64,000 nt of DNA, taken from NCBI RefSeq assembly GCF_900163665.1, contig NZ_FUIA01000008.1, forward strand, positions 107,996-171,995, given 5' to 3'. Positions 27,527 to 35,356 of the stretch are shown here, in pieces. The position numbers were made by a program, and so were the translations under genes. A model generated the notes under the pieces. The model had not been told where the DNA came from. It did no database searches and saw only the letters and a list, made by a program, of their open reading frames with translations. The DNA is from Frigoribacterium sp. JB110 (GTDB taxonomy: Bacteria; Actinomycetota; Actinomycetes; Actinomycetales; Microbacteriaceae). How positions within the stretch are numbered: position 1 is the stretch's first letter; each line of letters starts with the position of its first letter.

Positions 27527-28573
27527 CTATTCCCGTTGTCGGGCGAGCACGGCGCGCTGCAGCAGCACGAACACCAGCAGGATGCCGCCGGTGATGATCG
27601 TGGTGGCCGCAGGCGGGATGCCGCCGTCACGGGTGATCAGCACGTTCATCAGTCCGAGCACGAGAGCGCCGATCACCGAGCCGAGCACGAAGCCCGCACC
27701 TCCCGTGAGCAGAGTGCCTCCGATGACGGCAGCGGCGATCGCGTCGAGCTCCCAACCGAGCCCCGTGATGTTCTGAGCGCTGCCGAGGCGCGCCGTGTAG
27801 AGCACAGCGGCGAGACCGGCGAGCGAGCCGCTGATCACGTACACCCAGAGCTTCGTCATCGTGACGGGCAGACCCATCAGCTGGGCCGAGTTCTCGGAGC
27901 CGCCGATCGCGTACACCGTGCGACCGGTGCGCGTGCGGTGCAGGATGAAGAACGCGATCACGACCACCAGCGCCGCGACGATCACGCTCGGCGTGATGAC
28001 GAGGTCGTTCACCTTCGGGCCGTCGATGATCTTGATCTTCTCCGACAGCAGCCGGGCCGCCGAGTCGTCGCCGAGACGCACCGGCTCCGTGCTCAGAATC
28101 GACGCGAGGCCGCGCCCGAGGAACATCATCGCCAAGGTCGCGATGAACGGCTGCACGTTGAAGAACTGGATCAGAACGCCCGAGATCAGGCCGAATCCCG
28201 TGCCGATCAGCACCATCAGGATCATCGCGATCCACGGGTTCCAGCCGGCGTTCATCAGCATCACGCCCGAGACGCTGCTGAAGGCGACCACGGCACCCAC
28301 CGAGAGATCGATGCCTCCCGTGATGATCACGAAGGTCAGCCCGACGGCGAGCACGATCAGGTGGGAGTTGTTGATCAGCAGGTTCGACAGCGTGCCCGCC
28401 TGCAGAATGCTCCCGTAGGCGATCTCGCCGTACACCAGCATGCCGATGAAGATCACGACGGCCGCCGCTGTCGGCAGCGCCTCGACGTGGTGCGACAACC
28501 GCTGCATCAGGCCCCGGATGCCCGTGGGCTTCGCCGCAGGCGTCGGCGTCGGGGTGGTCAGGAGAGCACTCAT
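27527..28573 (-). CDS. Furanose ABC transporter permease, YjfF type
   Basis: A 348-residue permease of the ribose/galactofuranose class (CUT2) with about nine to ten helices. [20 protein letters not shown] and [18 protein letters not shown] are family signatures; the second matches the YjfF/YtfT group. It starts with an ATG overlapping the previous permease stop. Together with the permease at 28570, the ATPase at 29625 and the receptor at 31293 it forms a YtfQ-YtfR-YtfT-YjfF-like importer, probably for arabinofuranose or galactofuranose. Confidence 0.9.
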   Translation of the reverse strand: MSALLTTPTPTPAAKPTGIRGLMQRLSHHVEALPTAAAVVIFIGMLVYGEIAYGSILQAGTLSNLLINNSHLIVLAVGLTFVIITGGIDLSVGAVVAFSSVSGVMLMNAGWNPWIAMILMVLIGTGFGLISGVLIQFFNVQPFIATLAMMFLGRGLASILSTEPVRLGDDSAARLLSEKIKIIDGPKVNDLVITPSVIVAALVVVIAFFILHRTRTGRTVYAIGGSENSAQLMGLPVTMTKLWVYVISGSLAGLAAVLYTARLGSAQNITGLGWELDAIAAAVIGGTLLTGGAGFVLGSVIGALVLGLMNVLITRDGGIPPAATTIITGGILLVFVLLQRAVLARQRE

Positions 28574-29628
28574 GCTGCGACTGCCTCTCGCTTGGCCGGG
28601 CGAGCCGCCCGGCGCTGACGGAACATCTTGCGCACCCGCTCCGACTGCAGCAGCACGAGCGCGACGATGACGATGGCTTTGAAGGCGGGCGATGCCGACG
28701 AGGAGACGCCGAGGAAGACGACCGTCTTGTCGAGCGTGGCGATCAGGAGGGCCCCGATCGTCGCGCCCGTGATGTTGAACTTGCCGCCGGCGAGCGAGGT
28801 GCCGCCGATGACGACCGCGAGGATCGCGTCGAGCTCGAGCAGGTAGCCGGTGCGTGAGACGTCGACCGTCATCACCGTCGCGGTGGCGAAGATTCCGGCG
28901 AATCCTGCGAGCGCGCCGCCGGCGATGTACACCGTCAGCAGCAGCGCGCGACGGTTGATGCCGGCGAGGCGTGCGGCCTTGGCGTCCATGCCGATCGCCT
29001 CGATCATCAGCCCGAGCGCAGTGCGGCGAACGACGAGGCCGACGGCGATGACGATCAGCAGCGCGAGCAGGAACACGACGGGAAGGCCCAGCACGTAGCC
29101 GTTCGCGAACCAGCGGAACATGTCGTTGTTCGCCGTCGTGTTCTGGCCGCCGGTGATCACCTTCGCCAGTCCGCGACCGGCGAGCATCATCACCAGTGTG
29201 CTGATGAACGGCTGCAGACCGACCACCGAGACGAGGAACCCGTTCACCGCGCCGAGCAGACCTGCGACCACGATCGCCAGTCCCAGTGCGAGGAACGCCG
29301 ATCCTGCCGTGTTCGGCGCGGAGCTGAGGAACTCCATCGCCACCGCTCCGGCGACCGCCATCACGGAGCCGACGGAGAGGTCGATGCCCTTCGTCGCGAC
29401 CACGAGGCACATCCCGACCGCGATCATCATCACGGGCGCCGCGGAGCGCAGGATGTCGATGAGGTTCCCGACCAGGTGGCCGTTCCCGCTCACCGAGACC
29501 GCCAGATACGTCGGGTCGTTGACCACGTTGATCAGCAGCAGGAGCACGATGGCGACGATGCCCCAGACGTACGGCCGCTTCAGGACCTGCTTGAGAGCCT
29601 CGAGCGGCCCACGAGCGTTCTCGCTCAT
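28570..29628 (-). CDS. Furanose ABC transporter permease, YtfT type
   Basis: A 352-residue CUT2 permease. MCLVVATKGIDLSVGSVMAV and VGLQPFISTLVMMLAGRGLA are the family signatures. The start overlaps the ATPase stop, and its own stop overlaps the next permease (both ATGA), so all three are translationally coupled. Forms the membrane channel with the YjfF-like partner. Confidence 0.9.
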   Translation of the reverse strand: MSENARGPLEALKQVLKRPYVWGIVAIVLLLLINVVNDPTYLAVSVSGNGHLVGNLIDILRSAAPVMMIAVGMCLVVATKGIDLSVGSVMAVAGAVAMEFLSSAPNTAGSAFLALGLAIVVAGLLGAVNGFLVSVVGLQPFISTLVMMLAGRGLAKVITGGQNTTANNDMFRWFANGYVLGLPVVFLLALLIVIAVGLVVRRTALGLMIEAIGMDAKAARLAGINRRALLLTVYIAGGALAGFAGIFATATVMTVDVSRTGYLLELDAILAVVIGGTSLAGGKFNITGATIGALLIATLDKTVVFLGVSSSASPAFKAIVIVALVLLQSERVRKMFRQRRAARPAKREAVAA

Positions 29629-31190
29629 GATGCAACCTCCTCGCGAGCGCCTGCGCCCGCGTTCTCATCCGCCGAATGCTCCTCGGCGATGATCGTGACG
29701 ATGTTCTCGGTGGACATGCCAGGTCCGCCGTCGAGCTCGGCAATCTTACGGTGGTCCTTGAGCACGACGATACGGTCGCTCTGTCGCACGACCTCTTCGA
29801 GCTCGGATGAGATGAACACGACGGAGAGCCCCTCGTCGGCGAGCCCTGAGACGTAGTCCATGATCTCGGCCTTCGCACCGATGTCGATGCCGCGCGTCGG
29901 CTCGTCGAGGATCAGGACCTCGGGCTCCGTCGCGAGCCAGCGGCCGAGCAGCACCTTCTGCTGGTTTCCGCCTGACAGCAGCCGGATGGGCCGTTCGGGG
30001 TCCGTCGGCCGCACGCCGAGCGCAGAGATGTACTTCTCGACGATCTCGTTCTGCTCGCGCCTGGACAGCGGTCTGGCCCAGCCGCGCTTGGCCTGCACTG
30101 CGAGAATCATGTTCTCGCGCACGCTGAGGTCGCGGATGATGCCCTCGTCGCGTCGATTCTCGCTCGCGAACGCGATGCGCTTGGCCAGCGCCTTCGCGGG
30201 GTTCTTGATCTCGGTCTTGGCGCCGTGCAGGCTGATCGTTCCGGTGTCGTTCCTGTCTGCACCGTAGATGAGCCTGGCCAGCTCCGTGCGACCGGAGCCG
30301 AGCAGGCCGGCCAGCCCCACGACCTCGCCACGGCGCAGCTCGATGTCGAGCTCCTCGAGCGCGCCCTTGCGGCTGAGCGATGTCGCCTCGTAGACCGGCA
30401 CGGTGCCTGTGCGCGGTGCGCGCAGCTCGCCGGCCTCGCTCGCATTCAGCGCGGCGACGTCCTTGCCGATCATCTCGGCGATCAGTTCGGCGCGCGGGAA
30501 CTCGCTCGTGAGGTGCTCGCCGATGAACTGCCCGTTGCGCAGCACGGTCATCCGGTCGCTGATCGCGTAGACCTGGTCGAGGAAGTGGGAGACGAACAGG
30601 ATGGCGACGCCCTGGTCGCGCAGCTGCCGGATGATGGCGAACAGCTGCTCGACCTCGGCCGCGTCGAGACTGGATGTCGGCTCATCGAGGATGAGCACCT
30701 TGCACTCCTCGACCATGGAGCGGCTGATCGCCACCAGCTGTTGGATGGCCAGCGGCAGGGTCGACAGCGACTGCTTGGTGTTGAGGTGCCCGAGACCCAG
30801 CCGTGCGAGCACCTCGTGCGCCGCACGGTGGGTGGCACGCCAGTTCACGCCGAACGCGCCGCGCACCTCGTTTCCCAGCATCACGTTCTCGCCGATGGAG
30901 AGGTTCGTGCAGAGGTTGACCTCCTGGTACACCGTCGCGACCCCCGCGCTCTGCGCGTCGGCCGTGCCGCTGAACCGACGGGCCTCACCCGCGACCCGGA
31001 TCTCGCCCTCGTCGATCTTGTAGACGCCGGTGAGCGCCTTGATCATCGTGGACTTGCCAGCGCCGTTCTCGCCCATCAGCGTGTGCACCTCGCCCGGGTG
31101 CAGTCGCAGGCTCACCTCGTCGAGGGCCTTCACCCCGGGGAACGAGATGGAGATGCCCTTCATCTCGACGATCGGACGTGCTTCCGACAT
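29625..31190 (-). CDS. Furanose ABC transporter ATPase, YtfR type (two ABC domains)
   Basis: A 521-residue tandem ATPase. Domain one has Walker [13 protein letters not shown] (about residue 38), and Walker [15 protein letters not shown]. Domain two has the degenerate Walker [15 protein letters not shown] that is normal in this class, a good signature [14 protein letters not shown], and Walker [15 protein letters not shown]. It powers uptake through the two permeases downstream. The ATG at 31190 is the family start. A hairpin separates it from the receptor gene. Confidence 0.93.
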   Translation of the reverse strand: MSEARPIVEMKGISISFPGVKALDEVSLRLHPGEVHTLMGENGAGKSTMIKALTGVYKIDEGEIRVAGEARRFSGTADAQSAGVATVYQEVNLCTNLSIGENVMLGNEVRGAFGVNWRATHRAAHEVLARLGLGHLNTKQSLSTLPLAIQQLVAISRSMVEECKVLILDEPTSSLDAAEVEQLFAIIRQLRDQGVAILFVSHFLDQVYAISDRMTVLRNGQFIGEHLTSEFPRAELIAEMIGKDVAALNASEAGELRAPRTGTVPVYEATSLSRKGALEELDIELRRGEVVGLAGLLGSGRTELARLIYGADRNDTGTISLHGAKTEIKNPAKALAKRIAFASENRRDEGIIRDLSVRENMILAVQAKRGWARPLSRREQNEIVEKYISALGVRPTDPERPIRLLSGGNQQKVLLGRWLATEPEVLILDEPTRGIDIGAKAEIMDYVSGLADEGLSVVFISSELEEVVRQSDRIVVLKDHRKIAELDGGPGMSTENIVTIIAEEHSADENAGAGAREEVAS

Positions 31191-31236
31191 CCTGTGTCTC
31201 CACATCTGGTCACCGCGGCTGTGCCGCGAAAGCTTG

Positions 31237-31272
31237 CCGGGTGCGGGGGTCGCGCACGACCCCCGCACCCGG
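31237..31272. terminator. Perfect 16-bp hairpin between receptor and ATPase genes
   Basis: CCGGGTGCGGGGGTCG (31237-31252) and CGACCCCCGCACCCGG (31257-31272) pair perfectly with a four-base loop. It lies inside the operon, so it probably ends part of the transcripts or shields the 3' end of the receptor mRNA, giving more receptor than ATPase and permease. Confidence 0.75.
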
Positions 31273-31292
31273 TCGGGAGAGGAGCTCCCGGA

Positions 31293-32297
31293 TCAGAACT
31301 TGCGGTCGGGCAGCGCTTCCTCGGCTGCCTCCGCCGAGTCGAACGTCGCGGACTCGACGACGATGCTCGGCTCGACCTCTTCGCCCGCGAGCGTCTTCTC
31401 GACCACGTCGAGGGCGATCTCGCCGAACAGCGGGTTGTACTCGGCCACGAACGACAGCTCACCGGCGGCGAGCGCCTTCATGCCGTTCTCCGTCGCGTCG
31501 ATCGTCGCGATCTTGACGTCCTCGCCCGGGGTCAGGCCGGCCTCGGTGACCGCCTGCGCGGCGCCGATGCCCATCTCGTCGTTCTGCGCGAAGATGAACT
31601 GCACGTCGTTGTCGTTCGACTTCAGCACAGTCTCGACGACGCTGCGGCCCTCGTCGGTCGTCCAGTTCGCCGTCTGAGCGCCGATCTTGGTGAAGTCGGA
31701 GTTGTCGCCGATCACGGCGTCGAAGCCCTCGTTGCGCTCGTTCACGACCGAGACGCCCGCGGGGCCCTCGAGCGTGAAGTAGTTGGCGCCGTCGGGGAAC
31801 TCGCCCGCTGCCCACTCGGCGACGGCCGAGGAGACCTCGACGTTGTTCGGCGCGATGCGCGTGACGTACAGGTCGGTGTTGTCTGGTTCGATGCCGCGGT
31901 CGAGCAGCACGACAGGGATCTCCGCCTCCTGGGCGTACTCGAGCGAGTCCTCCCAGCCTGTCGCCTCCGTGGCCGAGAGCAGGATCAGGTCGACGCCCTC
32001 ATCGACGAAGGTCGTGAAGCTGTCGATCTGCGACTTCTGGTCGTTGTTGGTCGCCGGTGCGAACTTCAGCTCGTACCCTGCGTCCTCGGTGAACGTCTCC
32101 TGGATGTTGTTCTCGTTCGCCTCGCGCCACGCGCCCTCGGGGCCGACCGCGACGAAGCCGATCGTTGCGGTCCCGCCCTCGCCGTCGCCTGATGCGCCCG
32201 CGCCGTCGTCGCCGCCGGAGCAGGCCACGAGACCGATCGAGAGTACGCCGACTGCGGCCAGACCGGCCGTGCGGATGATGTGCGTGCGTGCAGACAT
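31293..32297 (-). CDS. YtfQ-type sugar-binding lipoprotein (furanose receptor)
   Basis: A 334-residue periplasmic-binding-fold protein. The signal ends at LVACSGG, with a lipidated Cys near residue 26. The mature part follows the galactofuranose receptor YtfQ closely: TIGFVAVGPEGAWREANEN, ATGWEDSLEYAQEAEIPVVL and LYVTRIAPNN. Starts at ATG 32297 with AAGGAGG eight bases before it. First gene of the importer operon; a double LacI-type operator lies about 100 bases upstream. Given the arabinan enzymes nearby, L-arabinofuranose is the likeliest ligand. Confidence 0.92.
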   Translation of the reverse strand: MSARTHIIRTAGLAAVGVLSIGLVACSGGDDGAGASGDGEGGTATIGFVAVGPEGAWREANENNIQETFTEDAGYELKFAPATNNDQKSQIDSFTTFVDEGVDLILLSATEATGWEDSLEYAQEAEIPVVLLDRGIEPDNTDLYVTRIAPNNVEVSSAVAEWAAGEFPDGANYFTLEGPAGVSVVNERNEGFDAVIGDNSDFTKIGAQTANWTTDEGRSVVETVLKSNDNDVQFIFAQNDEMGIGAAQAVTEAGLTPGEDVKIATIDATENGMKALAAGELSFVAEYNPLFGEIALDVVEKTLAGEEVEPSIVVESATFDSAEAAEEALPDRKF

Positions 32298-32399
32298 GGT
32301 TCTCCTCCTTGAGACACCGGAATCGGGCATCCGGTGATGGGTGGGTCCGACTTCGGATCCATTGCTGATTGCAGTGACGCTGGCGCGTCGTTCCGTTTA

Positions 32400-32430
32400 T
32401 GTTACCGGGAACAATTTGTTCCGGCAACAC
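32400..32430. promoter_or_regulatory. Double LacI-type operator upstream of the furanose importer
   Basis: TGTTACCGGGAACA at 32400-32413 is a 14-bp pseudo-palindrome with a CCGG centre. An inverted, one-base-shorter version (TGTTCCGGCAACA) follows at 32417-32429. The same 14-mer is at 47406-47419, and TGTGACCGGTAACA at 56325-56338. The LacI protein encoded at 34162 is the natural candidate to bind it. Confidence 0.7.
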
Positions 32431-32445
32431 GTGTTCGACACGATT

Positions 32446-32605
32446 GGGCGTGTCTTGTGACTTAAGCCGTAGCGAGCAAGGTCGCGGGTACGTGCCTCGC
32501 GAGGCGGACGAGGGAGTCGATGCTTCGCATCGTCGACCGACGACAACGAAGACGAGGCGCGTGCACGCGACCTGCGCAGTAGGCGATTAGTCATGAGACA
32601 CGCCC
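32446..32605. repeat. 160-bp imperfect inverted-repeat element
   Basis: The ends GGGCGTGTCT (32446-32455) and AGACACGCCC (32596-32605) are perfect inverted repeats, and pairing continues inward: TGACTTAAGCCGTAGCG with CGCAGTAGGCGATTAGTCA, AAGGTCGCGGGTACGTGCCTC with GAGGCGCGTGCACGCGACCT, and a CGATGC-TTC-GCATCG tip (32518-32532). The whole stretch folds into one long hairpin. It codes for nothing I can support. It may be a small non-autonomous mobile element or a strong terminator for the ATPase gene at 32618. The rest of the 32298-32617 gap holds only the operator. Confidence 0.65.
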
Positions 32606-32617
32606 AGGTCACGGCGA

Positions 32618-34165
32618 TCAGGGGGCTGAGGAGAACCCCTCTTCTGCGAGGTCGGCGGCGATCATCTCGACGATGGTGTCGACTGTGACGCCCGGCCCGT
32701 TGCTCAGCTCTCCGATCTTCTCTCGGTCCTTCAGCACCACGATCCGGTCGCTCAGGCGCACGACCTCCTCGAGCTGCGACGAGATGAACACGACAGCGAC
32801 GCCCTCCCCCGCCAGGCGCGTCACCCGCTTCTGGATGTCCAGCTTCGCAGCGATGTCGATGCCGCGGGTCGGCTCGTCGAGGATGAGAACGTGCGGCCTG
32901 ATCGCCAACAGGCGCGCGAGCATGATCTTCTGCTGCGTGCCGCCGGAGAGCTGTTCCACGGGACGATCGAGGTCGTTCATCGGCAGACGGAGCGCTTCGC
33001 CCCAGGTCTCGACGATGTCGTGCTGCTCTCCCGACGAGATCGGATGCGTCCAGCCGCGCGTGGCCTGCAGCGCGAGCATCATGTTCTCCCTGCCGGTGAG
33101 AGCGCCGATCAGTCCGTCGCTTCGCACATCCTCACTCGACATCGCGATGCCGCGGTGCAGACCCGTCCCTGGTGTGCGCAGGTCGATGCGCTTCCCGTCG
33201 AGCCAGATCTCACCGCTGTCCGCGCGCTCGACACCGCTGAGCAGACTGGCCAGCTCCGTGCGGCCCGAGCCGCGCAGCCCCGCGAAGCCGACGATCTCGC
33301 CGGGTGAGACCTCCAGATCCGTGTGCTCCATCATGCCGCGACGCCCGAGCGATGCCGCACGCAGCCGCGCCCGTGCCCCGCTGTCGTAGTGGTGGGCGGC
33401 ACGCTGAGAACGCAGTGCGCGCAGTTCCTCGACGTCGCCGCCGATCATCTTCGAGACGAGGTCGGCGCGGTCGACGTCGTCCGTGCGGTACTCCGCGACG
33501 ACGCGGCCCTCGCGCAGCACGGTCATCCGGTCGCTGACGGCGAGCACGTGCTCGAGGAAATGCGAGACGAACAGGATCGCCACGCCGCGGTCGCGCAGCC
33601 GCCGTACGACGCCGAGCAGTCGCCCCGCCTCCGCTCCGTCCAGACTCGAGGTCGGCTCATCGAGAATCAGCACGCGCGGTTCGAGCACCAGCGCCCTGGC
33701 CACCGCGATCAGCTGCTTCACGGCGGGCGAGAGGTGCGAGAGCCGCGTGGCGGGGTCGACGTCGTCGAGCCCGAGCTTGGCGAGCACGTCGAGCGCGCGT
33801 TCGCGATTGCGCCGCCAGCTCAGGCCGAGCAGACTCCGCTCCTCGTTGCCGAGCATGATGTTCTCGGTGACGGTGAGGTGGGGAATCAGGTGCGATTCCT
33901 GGAACACCGTGGCGATGCCGGAGGCGCGACTGTGCGCAACGCCTGTCGGCGTCCACGGCTCTCCGGCGATGAGCACTCGCCCGGATCGCATCGGATGGGT
34001 GCCGGTCAGCGCGCCGATGAGAGTCGACTTGCCCGCCCCGTTCTCGCCCATCACGGCGTGCACCTCACCGCCGCGAAGCGTGAGGTCGACGCCGTCGAGC
34101 ACGCGGTTCCCCGCGAACTCGACCGTGATCGCCGACATCTCGACGAGAGGTCGCTGCTCGGTCAT
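32618..34165 (-). CDS. Second sugar ABC ATPase (two ABC domains), no cognate permease nearby
   Basis: A 515-residue tandem ATPase of the RbsA/YtfR class. Domain one: [16 protein letters not shown] and [14 protein letters not shown]. Domain two: [27 protein letters not shown] and [14 protein letters not shown]. It resembles the YtfR-like protein at 29625 along its whole length, so it is a paralogue. It overlaps the lacI stop (ATGA) and is followed only by the 160-bp element; no permease or receptor comes with it. It may serve the furanose permeases as an alternative ATPase, or be left over from a lost importer. Confidence 0.88.
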   Translation of the reverse strand: MTEQRPLVEMSAITVEFAGNRVLDGVDLTLRGGEVHAVMGENGAGKSTLIGALTGTHPMRSGRVLIAGEPWTPTGVAHSRASGIATVFQESHLIPHLTVTENIMLGNEERSLLGLSWRRNRERALDVLAKLGLDDVDPATRLSHLSPAVKQLIAVARALVLEPRVLILDEPTSSLDGAEAGRLLGVVRRLRDRGVAILFVSHFLEHVLAVSDRMTVLREGRVVAEYRTDDVDRADLVSKMIGGDVEELRALRSQRAAHHYDSGARARLRAASLGRRGMMEHTDLEVSPGEIVGFAGLRGSGRTELASLLSGVERADSGEIWLDGKRIDLRTPGTGLHRGIAMSSEDVRSDGLIGALTGRENMMLALQATRGWTHPISSGEQHDIVETWGEALRLPMNDLDRPVEQLSGGTQQKIMLARLLAIRPHVLILDEPTRGIDIAAKLDIQKRVTRLAGEGVAVVFISSQLEEVVRLSDRIVVLKDREKIGELSNGPGVTVDTIVEMIAADLAEEGFSSAP

Positions 34166-35184
34166 CGCCGTTCCTCCCGCGGCGCCGCCGTCGACGAGCG
34201 GACGACCAGATCGGCGGGAATGCGCGTCACGTGCGGGATCTCGCGCTCCTCGATCGCGGCACGCAGCATGTCGACGGCGGAGACGCCGAGACTGTGGAAG
34301 TTCTGGTGCACCGTCGTCAGCGGCGGCAGCACGTGCGCGGCGAGGCTGATGTCGTCGAAGCCGATCACGCTGATGTCGCCAGGCACCGAGAAGCCCCGAT
34401 CGTGCAGCCCGTGCACGAGGCCGACGGCCATGTCGTCGTTCGCAGCGAAGACCGCGGTGAATTCGGGCAGCTCGCGCAGCCCCTTCGCGTAGTCGTAGGC
34501 GAAGTCGGCCGACCAGTCGCCGACCACGATCGGACGCTGCCTGATGCCCCATTCCTTGGCGCGCGCGTGGAAGGCGCGCTCGCGCGCTCGCGCGTCGAGC
34601 CAGTCGAGGGGACCTGCCAGATGCAGGATGTCGCGGTGGCCGAGCGAGACGAGGTGGTCCACGGCGAGAACGGTGCCCTGCTGCTGATCGACGGAGATCG
34701 TGAGGAACGCCGGGTCCTTGTCGGGTTTGACCACGAGCACGGGAACGCCGATCGGGATCTTCCGGATGGTCGCCAGCGACGACGAGCGGGGGGCGACCAC
34801 GCACAGCGCGTCGATGCCCTGCGCGGTGAGGTGCTCGATCGCCTCCTGCGGGGTGACCTCGTCGCCGTCGTGCAGCCCGATCGAATTGACCGCGTAGCCG
34901 GCCGTGCGCGCGGCGAACTCCACGGAGCGCAGCGTGCTCATCGGCCCGAACGAGACGGCGCTCTCGACGAGCACGCCGATGCGGCGGTTGCGCTGCGTCG
35001 CGAGCGCGCGGGCGGCCTGGTTCGGCCGGTAGCCGAGCTCCTCGATCACGTCGAGGACGCGCTTGCGGGTCGCCTCCTTGATGTGCGGGTAGTCGTTCAT
35101 CACCCGCGAGACGGTCATGTGAGAGACGCCGGCGAGCTGCGCGACCTGCCGAATGTTCGGTTTCTCGGCGCTCGTGCCTGCCAC
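34162..35184 (-). CDS. LacI-family transcriptional regulator
   Basis: A 340-residue regulator. NIRQVAQLAGVSHMTVSRVM is the helix-turn-helix, with the hinge YRPNQAARALATQRN after it, then a sugar-binding domain (VFAANDDMAVGLVHGL and ISVIGFDDISLAAHV). It begins at GTG 35184 with AGAGAGG upstream and overlaps the second ATPase gene. It is the only LacI protein in the window, so it probably binds the TGTTACCGGNAACA sites before the importer, the GH43 cluster and araDBA, with arabinose or an arabinooligosaccharide as inducer (inference). Confidence 0.9.
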   Translation of the reverse strand: MAGTSAEKPNIRQVAQLAGVSHMTVSRVMNDYPHIKEATRKRVLDVIEELGYRPNQAARALATQRNRRIGVLVESAVSFGPMSTLRSVEFAARTAGYAVNSIGLHDGDEVTPQEAIEHLTAQGIDALCVVAPRSSSLATIRKIPIGVPVLVVKPDKDPAFLTISVDQQQGTVLAVDHLVSLGHRDILHLAGPLDWLDARARERAFHARAKEWGIRQRPIVVGDWSADFAYDYAKGLRELPEFTAVFAANDDMAVGLVHGLHDRGFSVPGDISVIGFDDISLAAHVLPPLTTVHQNFHSLGVSAVDMLRAAIEEREIPHVTRIPADLVVRSSTAAPREERR

Positions 35185-35280
35185 GTGGATCCTCTCTGAC
35201 GCGTGCCCATCGCACGGTCGTCCCAGATTAGCGACTATCGGCTCGGGGGCTGAGATGTCGGCGCCGCGCGCCCAGAACAG

Positions 35281-35339
35281 CAGATCGCGCGTTCGCCAAC
35301 ACGGATCCGGCGAGATCGTGTTGGCGAACGCGCATTCTG
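35281..35339. repeat. Palindromic element, copy 2
   Basis: Arms 35281-35303 and 35317-35339 are 23-bp inverted repeats with two mismatches around a 13-bp loop. Sequence and arm asymmetry match the elements at 2302 and 50217; here the ATCG arm comes first. It lies 18 bases past the stop of the GH43 gene at 35357 on its transcript and upstream of lacI, so it probably terminates the GH43 operon. Confidence 0.75.
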
Positions 35340-35356
35340 TTGCCGAATGCGCCCGG

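Noticed and set aside
30225..32192. 655-residue plus-strand frame
   Set aside because: Antisense to the furanose ATPase and receptor genes; composition of a shadow frame.
32397..32612. 71-residue minus-strand frame
   Set aside because: Lies on the 160-bp inverted repeat and operator; arginine-rich and without a credible ribosome site.
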